26,562 nt of DNA, taken from assembly GCA_964354135.1 (NCBI GenBank), contig CAYGZA010000051.1, forward strand, positions 1 through 26,562, in the 5' to 3' direction. This DNA is from CAYGZA01 sp964354135 (GTDB lineage: Bacteria; Planctomycetota; Planctomycetia; Pirellulales; Thermoguttaceae). The stretch's first letter is position 1. Each line of letters opens with the position of its first letter. Both the position numbers and the translations under genes were made by a program. The notes beneath the pieces are model-generated. The model ran no database searches. It was given only the letters and a program-made list of their open reading frames with translations, and was not told the DNA's origin. Positions 1-7,298 of the stretch are shown piece by piece.

Positions 1-491
1 ACATCAAAGGAGGCGACAACCGTTTCTACAACAACATCCTGGTCGGCGGAGGCGATTCCTCCGTCAAGGACAAGCCAGCCGGCAAAAAGCCTCCGCGTGC
101 CGACGGCTTTGGGCTCTGGGTGTATGACGCCCGCGAGTTCCCGCTGCAAACGGGCGGCAATGTGTATTACAAGGGCGCGCGGCCGTACTCCCAGGAAACA
201 AAACATGCCGTGCATGCGGGGGTCGATCCCAAAGTAAGGGTCGTGGCAGAAGGTCGCAGTGTGTATCTCCACCTGACCTTAGGGCAGGCTGCGCAGAAGT
301 CCAATACCACGCTCGTGACCACCGAGCTGCTGGGCAAGGCCAAGATCCCGGGACTTCCCTTTGAGAATCCCGACGGCTCGCCGCTAACGATTGACACGGA
401 TTATTTCGGCAAGAGAAGGAACGAAGCGAGCCCAACGGCCGGACCATTCGAGAATCCCGGAGCCGGCCCACTCACGTTGAAAGTGCGGTAG
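1..491 (+). CDS. Right-handed parallel beta-helix protein, C-terminal fragment
   Basis: The reading frame is open from the window edge (first whole codon at position 3) to a TAG at 489-491, giving 162 residues with no natural start. The fragment opens with a beta-helix-like coil (GGDNRFYNNILVGGG) of the kind found in PbH1 repeats, where asparagines stack in the turns. It continues into a beta-rich tail with two Pro-Phe-Glu-Asn-Pro stretches (FENPDGSP and FENPGAGP). Planctomycetes encode many secreted beta-helix proteins that act on, or are predicted to act on, polysaccharides. A second, different member lies at 10648-12447. The catalytic region, if any, is outside the window, so the substrate cannot be named. 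The family call rests on a short stretch. Confidence 0.65.
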   Translation, partial: IKGGDNRFYNNILVGGGDSSVKDKPAGKKPPRADGFGLWVYDAREFPLQTGGNVYYKGARPYSQETKHAVHAGVDPKVRVVAEGRSVYLHLTLGQAAQKSNTTLVTTELLGKAKIPGLPFENPDGSPLTIDTDYFGKRRNEASPTAGPFENPGAGPLTLKVR

Positions 492-963
492 CACTCGAGG
501 CTGTTTTCGCGCAGCCCACGATGCCTTAGGCCGATCAGGCTGGAAGCGTTGGCTACCGATGCGGCCCAGTGGACAGGCGTACCCAGGGTGCGAGGCGTAG
601 TAATACGAATTTCCAATCCGTCCCCGACCCGGGGCGGATGACAGATCCGCCCAACAGCTTGCCAAGTGAGGCGTGCCGGGCGGTTAGCCCGCGGAGGCGT
701 ACAAGGTCCCGCTGCCGACCAAGATGCCCAGGGCGATCGGCAAATCGAACGACGCCGCCTCTTTCGGCAAATCGGCCGGGGCCTGTTCCCGCCAGTGAAG
801 GGCGTGTAAACATGCTGCAATCAGCATTAACGCGGCGGTATGCCGGGCAGGAAATCACCTCATTCCACGAGTCTACTGCCCCGGCCAGATGGAGTGACGG
901 CGCAGGGTGTTGGCACGGAAAGATGTCCCGGCCGTGGCCTGCCTCCACTCGGGACGGCCGTGT
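492..963. other. Gene-free stretch between convergent genes
   Basis: These 472 bp separate the end of the beta-helix gene from the end of the M56 peptidase gene. Open frames here look like chance GC-rich frames, without Shine-Dalgarno sites or recognisable domains. Visible structure includes a perfect 8-bp hairpin at 632-652 and a 5-bp hairpin CGGGC/GCCCG at 677-691. There is also a segment reading AGGCTGGAAGC at 538-548 and CCCAGGGTGCG at 582-592, which look like remnants of dispersed extragenic repeats. I see no RNA gene. Confidence 0.5.
632..652. other. Perfect 8-bp hairpin
   Basis: GGGCGGAT (632-639) and ATCCGCCC (645-652) are exact reverse complements around a 5-nt loop, GACAG. The hairpin sits between two convergent genes and could stall transcription from either side, but neither flank carries a run of T, so it is not a classical intrinsic terminator. 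Confidence 0.5.
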
Positions 964-3363
964 TCACGGACCAGGCCCCTTGGTGCCCGCCGGCGATCGG
1001 GTCACCTCCAGTGGCGGGAGGTCGAACTGCTTTACGCCCTCCGGCACAGAGTAAGTATTGGCGACGCCGCCAGACACAGGGTGCGTCTTGTCGGCACCGA
1101 CAGCCGACAGCCGCCAGCCGTCGGGATCACGGGTCAGTTCAACATACAAATCGCCCGGCAGAACAAGGGCGGCAAACTTGCCCTGTGCGTCGGTAGTGAT
1201 GTGCTTTCCATCCAGGAATAATACGGCCCCCGCGACCGGCTGGCCGGTCCGCTCGGCGCGCACGATGCCCTCGACACGGACCACCGGCAAAATGCGGATT
1301 TCAACGCGCGTGGGGTCTGGGTTGGCGACGAAAAACGGCTGCGGCTTCGCTCGATATGGCAAATCCTGGTCGATCTCCACCTGCACCAAGCCGCCGCCTT
1401 CCGCGATGGCTGGCACGACGAAACGCCCCTCATCGTCGGAGACGACGTGCGCCGTAGCGAAGCTCCCGTACGGGTCGGCGTCCCCCTGCGGAGGCTGTGC
1501 GCTCATGAAGTGCCCTCCCCTGACGATCCGTAACGTCCGGCCTTCGTAAGGCGAGCCGCTGGTAAACAAGTGGATGCCAACACCCCGGGCGACCTTCGGA
1601 TCGTCCGCGATCAGACGGCCTTCGACCCGCCCGGCCGGCGGCAACTGAATCGTCGTTTCGAGCGGGATCGTCTGGCCGTGGTTGAAGTGTTGAATCCAGG
1701 TGCCGTACGCCTCGGAAGTCACCCGGACCCGTCGCAGACGCTCGCGCGGAAGGCCCGGCAGGCTCACCCGGCCGTCCGCCCCGGTCGTCCCTCCGACGGC
1801 CTGGCATACTTTCTGGGGGGGGGCCTCCAGCGCCGGTCCGGTGGCACTATCGAACTGAGACGGCGCGACGAACGCTCCGGCTAACCGCTTCCCCTCGGGC
1901 GAGAGAATCAGGAACTCCGTGCGCCCCGGCGGGCGGAGAATGATTCTCACCTCTGGTCCGCCTTTTTCGGCAGCCAGGGCTTCGCGCGCATTTCCCGTGG
2001 AGAGACTGTAGCCCGGCGCGAACGCCCACACGGTCACCTTCTCCCACCCCACTCTTTGTTGGGGCACGCCCAACGTGAATCGGCCTTCCGTGCCAGTCCG
2101 GGCATGAACGGTCGACGGCACTTGCGGACGCACCCAAATCGGCATCCATACGCCGGCGTCGGGAACCGGCCTGCCGGCCTGATCGACGACCACGCCAACG
2201 ATTGTCTTCGTGGGCGCGGATTGGTTCCCCTTGCCTTGCTCCTTCTGTTGCCCCGCCGGCTCGCTCTTCGCGGCGGAGGCTGGGCCAGACGCCGCCGGTT
2301 TCTGTTCCGCGGCTGCCCGCGGGCCGGCCGTGATTGCAGGCACAGCGCTTACGAGTGCCAAGGCCGCGATGGTCACGGCAACACTCCAGAGCCGCGGTGC
2401 GCGGCTTTCCAGTGGCTCATTCCGCACCAGCATGAGAACCCTCCGGTAAAGGTCTGACCTGTGAAATCCCATCCCCAGGCCGGCCATCGCCGGCTGTAGC
2501 GATCCGGCTTTCGCGCGGGCGGTCAGGAACTCCGCGTAATCCTCGGGCTGCGGTGCTTGGCGCGCCGCTTGGGCGTCGGCCACGAAATCCTGACAGAGCC
2601 GAAGCTGCCGCCGCAGCCACCAAAGCAGCGGTTGATAGAAGAACAGCACCCGTGCCAAACCAGCCAACAACCAAACCGCGAAGTGGCGTCGCTCGACGTG
2701 CGTCCACTCGTGCGCCAAGGACCATCGCAGCGATTGCTCGTCGCCGCACAGGTCTTCCGGCAGCACGATTAGGGGCCGCCCCCACACGGCAGCCAGCGGT
2801 TGACGCACCCGCCGACTGGCCAGCAGCCGGACGCGATCGGCATGCCGCCCGGCAATCTCGGCAAGCAACTCCCGACAGCGCGGCGGTGCGGGCCATGCCG
2901 TCCACACGATCCTCGCCAGCCCCGCCATTCCCGTGAACCAGCACCCGAGTCCGAGAGCAATCCCCGATAAATAGACGGCGACCACCCGCGAAGCGACATC
3001 GAAGGAATGGGCCGGGGGCCGACCGGTTTCACCGACGGGCTCGGGTGGCAGGCCACGAGGAAACGACGGAAGGACATCTGCGTGGGGAGCCACCTGCTCG
3101 ACCGTTCGGTTAGGCGAGAGCGTGGGAACCCCGTGCGGGCTGATCGCCGCGGCGCTGCCCCAGCCAAGTTGCAGGTGCGGGTAGCCCGGAATCGACCCAA
3201 GCCAAGGTGTGACAAGACAACCGGCCAAGGTCAATCCGATGATCCGCAATCGCCGTGCCGGTTCGCGGCACAATAGGACTGCGCCACCGCCGATCAGTAA
3301 GACGGCCAGGCTTACCAGGGCAGAGTGGACCAGCCAGGAAAACGCCGATTCGGTCCAGGGCAT
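964..3363 (-). CDS. BlaR1-like M56 membrane metallopeptidase with carboxypeptidase-regulatory-like C-terminal domains
   Basis: This 799-residue protein is probably the membrane sensor/protease partner of the BlaI-type repressor encoded just upstream. The N-terminal part has membrane segments near residues 11-32, 125-147, 228-248 and 325-345. The zinc-protease motif HEWTH is at 218-222, followed by QDFVAD near 258-263 where M56 proteins carry their third metal ligand; here Gln/Asp replaces the usual Glu, so D259 is the likely ligand. After a Lys/Ala/Gln-rich linker, residues from about 390 form repeated beta-sandwich domains of the carboxypeptidase-regulatory type instead of the penicillin-binding sensor of BlaR1. 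The start at 3363 was chosen over an in-frame ATG at 3420 because it follows the blaI stop by one base and has AAGGAG 8 nt upstream. The ligand sensed is unknown. Confidence 0.85.
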   Translation of the reverse strand: MPWTESAFSWLVHSALVSLAVLLIGGGAVLLCREPARRLRIIGLTLAGCLVTPWLGSIPGYPHLQLGWGSAAAISPHGVPTLSPNRTVEQVAPHADVLPSFPRGLPPEPVGETGRPPAHSFDVASRVVAVYLSGIALGLGCWFTGMAGLARIVWTAWPAPPRCRELLAEIAGRHADRVRLLASRRVRQPLAAVWGRPLIVLPEDLCGDEQSLRWSLAHEWTHVERRHFAVWLLAGLARVLFFYQPLLWWLRRQLRLCQDFVADAQAARQAPQPEDYAEFLTARAKAGSLQPAMAGLGMGFHRSDLYRRVLMLVRNEPLESRAPRLWSVAVTIAALALVSAVPAITAGPRAAAEQKPAASGPASAAKSEPAGQQKEQGKGNQSAPTKTIVGVVVDQAGRPVPDAGVWMPIWVRPQVPSTVHARTGTEGRFTLGVPQQRVGWEKVTVWAFAPGYSLSTGNAREALAAEKGGPEVRIILRPPGRTEFLILSPEGKRLAGAFVAPSQFDSATGPALEAPPQKVCQAVGGTTGADGRVSLPGLPRERLRRVRVTSEAYGTWIQHFNHGQTIPLETTIQLPPAGRVEGRLIADDPKVARGVGIHLFTSGSPYEGRTLRIVRGGHFMSAQPPQGDADPYGSFATAHVVSDDEGRFVVPAIAEGGGLVQVEIDQDLPYRAKPQPFFVANPDPTRVEIRILPVVRVEGIVRAERTGQPVAGAVLFLDGKHITTDAQGKFAALVLPGDLYVELTRDPDGWRLSAVGADKTHPVSGGVANTYSVPEGVKQFDLPPLEVTRSPAGTKGPGP

Positions 3364-3364
3364 G

Positions 3365-3760
3365 TCAATGCTCCTTTTTCGTCGTGTCTTGGCGCTGCTT
3401 GCGGCGACGCGATTGGGCAATGATCTTCTCCAACTGCCTCAATTCTGCTGCGCTGGGATCGGCCGTGCTGAGCATACTCACTACCACCTGGTCGAGCGCT
3501 CCGTCGAAGACTTGTTGGAGGAAACGCGACGTGGCGCGCTCCCGGCTGTATCGAGGCCTGTAAATGAAGTTCCGGCTCAGCTTCTCGTGGAAGACCAGCC
3601 CCTTTTCGTCCATGATCCGAAGGAGCGTCTGTACGGTGTTGAAGGCCCGTTCCTGGTTCGGGCACATGCGGCGGTAGACATCGCGAACGCTGCCCCGCCC
3701 CAGTTCCCAAAGCACCTTGAGAATCTCCAGTTCCCGGCCGCTGGGTGCCAACTCTTCCAT
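3365..3760 (-). CDS. BlaI/MecI/CopY-family transcriptional repressor
   Basis: The 131-residue length is normal for the family. It has an N-terminal winged helix: the segment from about 24 to 57 includes AFNTVQTLLRIMDEKGLV, the typical BlaI/MecI recognition helix and start of the wing. The C-terminal half is helical and probably dimerises. The family represses its own operon and is inactivated when its M56 partner is triggered. The partner gene follows after a single base, so the two are almost certainly cotranscribed and translationally coupled. The start has a strong GGAGGAGG Shine-Dalgarno 2-3 nt upstream of the GCG before ATG. The C-terminus is a basic KR/Q/K tail. The regulated process is not evident, and no beta-lactamase gene is nearby. 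Confidence 0.9.
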   Translation of the reverse strand: MEELAPSGRELEILKVLWELGRGSVRDVYRRMCPNQERAFNTVQTLLRIMDEKGLVFHEKLSRNFIYRPRYSRERATSRFLQQVFDGALDQVVVSMLSTADPSAAELRQLEKIIAQSRRRKQRQDTTKKEH

Positions 3761-3788
3761 CGCCTCCTCCGCAGTTCTGAAATCGACA

Positions 3789-3804
3789 ACTTAATTCATT
3801 AGGT
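3789..3804 (-). promoter_or_regulatory. Operator-like dyad just downstream of the -10 box
   Basis: On the minus strand ACCTAAT and ATTAAGT flank a 2-bp centre (GA). The arms are inverted repeats at 6 of 7 positions, with outer ACAA/TTGT halves at 3810-3807 and 3789-3786. The dyad covers the predicted transcription start, the usual position for BlaI/MecI autorepression. Binding is inferred from position and symmetry only. Confidence 0.45.
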
Positions 3805-3805
3805 G

Positions 3806-3833
3806 ATTGTACCAACTTGCAGACCGCTATCAA
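3806..3833 (-). promoter_or_regulatory. Promoter of the BlaI-M56 operon
   Basis: On the minus strand, TTGATA (3833-3828, 5/6 to consensus) and TACAAT (3811-3806, 5/6) are separated by 16 bp, placing a start of transcription near 3798 and a leader of about 40 nt before the BlaI ATG. The stretch is clearly more AT-rich than its surroundings. This is the best sigma70-type match in the window. Confidence 0.6.
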
Positions 3834-3987
3834 CACCGAAAACCGAAGTCTTTAGGTCCTTTGCCGGCTACAGGTCCGACTCTGCCAGAGGTGGCGGCAG
3901 GCAGTCGAAGGATGGCGCCGCTCGCGTAAGTTGCTTTTCTACGCCCACTTAACGATGTCGCTCGACAGCCGCATTCCATCCGAGATA

Positions 3988-4251
3988 CCCGGATTCCGGG
4001 ATTGCCGCGTCATTGCGACGAAGCGGTCTGGGGCATGTTCCATGTCGATGGTTGCGCCCTGGGGGCTCACCCACTCCGAGTTCTCCTCTGCCAGCGCCAG
4101 GCGAGCCGTTGCCCGTGAGCGGTGTGACCGCCGAGGCGGCCGTGCCCAGGGTTGCGCGGCTCCGCCACTGGGCTGTGATCTCTGCCGCCCATCATCCATG
4201 CCGCCCGGATTGGGGGATTGCCGCGGCATTGTCAACAGGAGGTCCGGGGCA
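3988..4251. repeat. Two diverged direct copies of a 48-bp core, 216 bp apart
   Basis: The cores at 3988-4035 and 4204-4251 align without gaps and match at roughly three quarters of positions; both contain GGGATTGCCGCG or a close variant. The copy spacing is 72 codons, and on the minus strand both copies read APD....M.RQS.NPG in the same frame (a 142-codon open frame, 4367-3939). That frame has no Shine-Dalgarno and no known domain. I treat the segment as a decayed gene or dispersed element, not a confident CDS. Between the copies, GCCCAG (4144-4149) and CTGGGC (4168-4173) form a hairpin. The rest of 3834-4370 shows nothing I recognise. Confidence 0.5.
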
Positions 4252-4370
4252 AGGTTGATAACCACGCCGTTCTGCGGCCGCTGGAAGCCGGAGTGGACCA
4301 TCGCCCGCTCGACGCGATGGGTGCCCTCCTGGGGCATCGCTCGCCGCGCTCGCTTTGCCCCAGCCACCCG

Positions 4371-4510
4371 GCCGAAAGCTGATGGCTGATAGCCGAAAGC
4401 TGATAGCTGATAGCCGAAAGCTGATAGCCGATCGCTGAAAGCTGATAGCTGATAGCCGAAAGCTGATAGCTGATAGCTGATAGCCGAAAGCTGATAGCTG
4501 AGAGCCGACC
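4371..4510. repeat. Tandem heptamer array, 20 units of GCYGAWA
   Basis: Twenty consecutive 7-bp units run without interruption. Most are GCTGATA or GCCGAAA, with a few variants (GCTGATG, GCCGATC, GCTGAAA, GCTGAGA, GCCGACC). Groups of one to three GCTGATA units alternate with GCCGAAA, giving an imperfect 14/21/28-bp higher-order pattern. The array ends 4 bp beyond the stop codon of the ThuA-HEAT gene, so it would be in that transcript's 3' region. On the minus strand it could read as a repetitive Ser/Ala/Ile/Phe heptapeptide, but I see no gene there. Confidence 0.9.
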
Positions 4511-4514
4511 GCCT

Positions 4515-7280
4515 CTACTTCATCCGCCGCAGAAGCTCGCTCGCCTTGGCCCGCAGGTTGTCGTCTCTTGTCGCCTGGAGGACCTTTTCCAACGCCGCGC
4601 GGGCCTGGTCGCGGTGCGACTGTTTGAGCCGGTCGGCCAGGCCCACGGCAGCGGCGGCTGCACCGGCTTGAACGGCCGGATCGTCCAAGTGAGAAACGAC
4701 CAGGGCCAGCGCCTCGGGCGTACGGGCGCCGGAGAAGCGGCTGAGGACGTATTGCCTGTCCTCGGCCCGCTGGGCCAGCGTCAGGGCCTCCTTCAGCATG
4801 GCGAAGGTCTCCTGCGGCGGGCGGGTGCTCGGCTTGGCGACCACGCGGGCGAACGCCCGCAGGGCTGCGAGGCGCTGCGCCGGCTTGGGGGCGGTCTTGG
4901 CAATCTGCATCAGCTCCGCGGCCACGCCGGCGTCCGGCCAATTGGCGAGCCCCTGCACGGCCGCGTCGCGGATCGGCTCGTCGGGGTCTTTCATGGCGGC
5001 GTGGATGACCTCCAGGGCCTTCGGGCCGCCGAGCCGTCCCGCTACGGGGAGAATCGCGGCTCGCGTGGACACGTCGCCCTTTTCAAGGACCGCCAGGAGC
5101 GGCTCGACGCGCTTGTCGGGCTCGGCGATCGCCAGGCAGCTTGCCCAGAGGGCCCGTTCGGCGGCCTCGCGAGCGCGGCCCGGTTGCGCCGCCGCGAGGA
5201 CCTTGACCAAGGCCGGCACGTCCTTATCGCCCACGATGCGCTGCAGGAGCGCGAGGGCCTCGGTGCACACCGCCTGATTCTCATCCTCGGCGGCCTTAAG
5301 CAGCTCCGACAATGCCGTCGGCGCGCGGCGGAGCGCGAGGGCCCGAAGCAAGACCATCTCGCCCTCACCCTCTGCCCTTTCCAGGCGAGCCAGCACCGCG
5401 GCATCGACGGCCGGGTCGCGCAGGGCGATAAGGCTTCGCAGCGCCGCATCCCGCAATGCCGGAGTGCTCCCGGTCGTGGCCGCGCGGATCAAGAGCGGCG
5501 CATCGGCGGCCGTGCCCAATCGCCCGAGGGCCTTGAGGACGGCCACGTGGATTTCAGCGTCTTTGCTCGCGTACGCGTTCAGAATCGCCGGACGTGCTCC
5601 GGTGTCGCCGCGGTCGGCAAGGGCCTCGATCAGGAGCGGCTTGTCGGCATCGGGCAGCTTTGCCAGGTGAGCGGCGAAGACCGCGGTCGCCGCGTTGCCG
5701 GGAATCCGGCGGACGTGCTCGACGGCGAAGCAGAACATCGCCTTATCGGGGCCGGCCATCAGTCCGACGATCCGCGGCACGGCCTTCTCCCGCTCGACGG
5801 CAACGATCCCCCGCAGCGCCGCAATGCGTACCGCCGGCGGCTCGGTGGCGGCAAGAAGCGGTTCATAGATCGCCGCCGCTCGATCCTTCTTCCCGTCCGC
5901 CAAAGAGCGATCCGCGGCCGTGAGCAGGGCGTCGGCAATCGCCGCACGAGCGGGACCGGCGGTCTTGGTCCATGCGTCCCAGAGGGCCCTCACGGCCTCC
6001 GGGCCGCCGATCTTGCCCAGCGACCATGCCGCGCTAGCGGCGACTGCGGCGTCCGCATGGGAAACGAGGGGGACCAGCGGGGCGACCGCTTCCGGGTCGC
6101 GCCGCGCGCCCAGCGACTGGATCACGCCGACCAGCACCCGGCCCTTCGTCCGGCCCAACGCCTCGCGCAACGCCGCCGCAGCCGCCGGATCGGGGATCTG
6201 CTGGAGCGCGTAGCGGCCCAAGTAGGCGACGTTTTCCTCCTCGCCAATGAGCTTCGCCAGCGCCGGCACGACCTCCGGTCCGCCGATCCGCATGAGTTGC
6301 TTCGAGACGAACTCCTTGCAGGCGATCGTGGCGTCCGGGCTGTCGAGCAAGCGGACCAGACGCGCGATCAGGTCCTTGCGTGCCGCCGGATTGCCGGCCG
6401 ACTGGCCCGCCAACTTCTCCAGGACGACGGCCGCCCAGCGGGTCTGCCCGTGCTCATAGGAAAGGATATCTTGCAACGCCAGCTCGACCGGCTGGACTTG
6501 GCTTTCTTCAAGCGAGAGCGTGGGCCTGCCCGCCGCCCAGCGGATCGCCTGGGCGACGAGGTGCCGGTATTGCGGCTGGTTGAAGATCGCAGGTCCGTGG
6601 CCGGGCGCGATCGTGCAGACCCGGGACTTGCGATAGGTGTGCGTCCAGCCGGCCGGTTTGTCGCTCGCCGGGTGGTCGATCGTCAGGAAGACGTGGTTCC
6701 CGGGCAAGCAGGCGACGTTCGCGAAGGTCTCGTCGCGGACTGCAAAGTCCTTCAGGCCCTTGGCGATCGGGTGCTGCGGGTCGGCGACGCGGACGGTGTA
6801 GTCCTGGTCGTGGGACGCGCCCGAGGGCGGGCGTTCCACGCCGTTCTCCGTCGTCTTGGCCGTGTAGAACTTGCCGCCGGCGATCTGCTTGAACTCGGGC
6901 CACTGCTGGAAGGCCGCCAGGCTGTGGTGGACGATCACCAGCCCGACGCCGCGGTCCATGAGCTTGAGGAAGTTCTCGCGGTGCTCGGGGGCCAGATCGG
7001 GCGCGAGCGTGTAGATGACGATCGTGTCGTACGCCCAGTGGTCGATCGACTCGAAGACGTTGGCCTGCTTGCCCAGCACCGGATTGGCCCGCTCCACGAC
7101 CGGGGCGATGTCGCGGTGGCCCAGGAGCACGTTCAGAAACTCCGCGGGCCCCTCTTCGGTGACCAAGACGGTCTTGATCTTCGGCGGCCTGGGGGCTTTG
7201 GCCTCGGCCGCTGCAGAGAGAAGCCCGATCGATGCAAGCGAGAGAACGAGTGAGTATGCGAACCGGATACGCCTAATCAT
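4515..7280 (-). CDS. Secreted ThuA domain fused to HEAT repeats
   Basis: This 921-residue protein starts with a Sec-type signal peptide (hydrophobic core about 8-24, cleavage near AEA at 25-27). Residues about 34-250 form a ThuA domain, a glutamine-amidotransferase-like fold. Visible ThuA hallmarks are VIVHHSLAAFQQWPEF with GGKF shortly after, and a later HPIAKGLKDF segment. From about 260 to the end the protein is a run of alpha-helical HEAT/PBS-type repeats (for example AAVAASAAWSLGKIGGPEAV), probably a scaffold. ThuA acts with a Gfo/Idh/MocA partner in the 3-keto-sugar pathway of rhizobia, and here such a gene ends 18 bp upstream. GGAGGAG lies 8 nt before the ATG. The tandem heptamer array follows the stop. 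The enzymatic role of ThuA is inferred. Confidence 0.85.
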   Translation of the reverse strand: MIRRIRFAYSLVLSLASIGLLSAAAEAKAPRPPKIKTVLVTEEGPAEFLNVLLGHRDIAPVVERANPVLGKQANVFESIDHWAYDTIVIYTLAPDLAPEHRENFLKLMDRGVGLVIVHHSLAAFQQWPEFKQIAGGKFYTAKTTENGVERPPSGASHDQDYTVRVADPQHPIAKGLKDFAVRDETFANVACLPGNHVFLTIDHPASDKPAGWTHTYRKSRVCTIAPGHGPAIFNQPQYRHLVAQAIRWAAGRPTLSLEESQVQPVELALQDILSYEHGQTRWAAVVLEKLAGQSAGNPAARKDLIARLVRLLDSPDATIACKEFVSKQLMRIGGPEVVPALAKLIGEEENVAYLGRYALQQIPDPAAAAALREALGRTKGRVLVGVIQSLGARRDPEAVAPLVPLVSHADAAVAASAAWSLGKIGGPEAVRALWDAWTKTAGPARAAIADALLTAADRSLADGKKDRAAAIYEPLLAATEPPAVRIAALRGIVAVEREKAVPRIVGLMAGPDKAMFCFAVEHVRRIPGNAATAVFAAHLAKLPDADKPLLIEALADRGDTGARPAILNAYASKDAEIHVAVLKALGRLGTAADAPLLIRAATTGSTPALRDAALRSLIALRDPAVDAAVLARLERAEGEGEMVLLRALALRRAPTALSELLKAAEDENQAVCTEALALLQRIVGDKDVPALVKVLAAAQPGRAREAAERALWASCLAIAEPDKRVEPLLAVLEKGDVSTRAAILPVAGRLGGPKALEVIHAAMKDPDEPIRDAAVQGLANWPDAGVAAELMQIAKTAPKPAQRLAALRAFARVVAKPSTRPPQETFAMLKEALTLAQRAEDRQYVLSRFSGARTPEALALVVSHLDDPAVQAGAAAAAVGLADRLKQSHRDQARAALEKVLQATRDDNLRAKASELLRRMK

Positions 7281-7298
7281 GGGTGTTCTCCTCCAAGA

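Noticed and set aside
632..652. Hairpin as an intrinsic terminator
   Set aside because: The stem is perfect, but no T run follows on either strand.
3939..4367. 142-codon minus frame as a gene
   Set aside because: It has an internal repeat and some protein-level similarity between copies, but no ribosome site, no promoter and no known domain. Kept as a repeat and not a CDS.
4371..4510. Heptamer array as a CRISPR or minisatellite-coding gene
   Set aside because: Units are only 7 bp with no spacers, and the minus-strand frame through them has no start with a ribosome site.
4614..7253. Long plus-strand open frame of 879 codons
   Set aside because: It is antisense to the ThuA-HEAT gene, which has a signal peptide, ThuA motifs and HEAT repeats. 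The plus frame is Arg/Gly/Leu-rich with no domain, as expected for GC-rich shadow frames.
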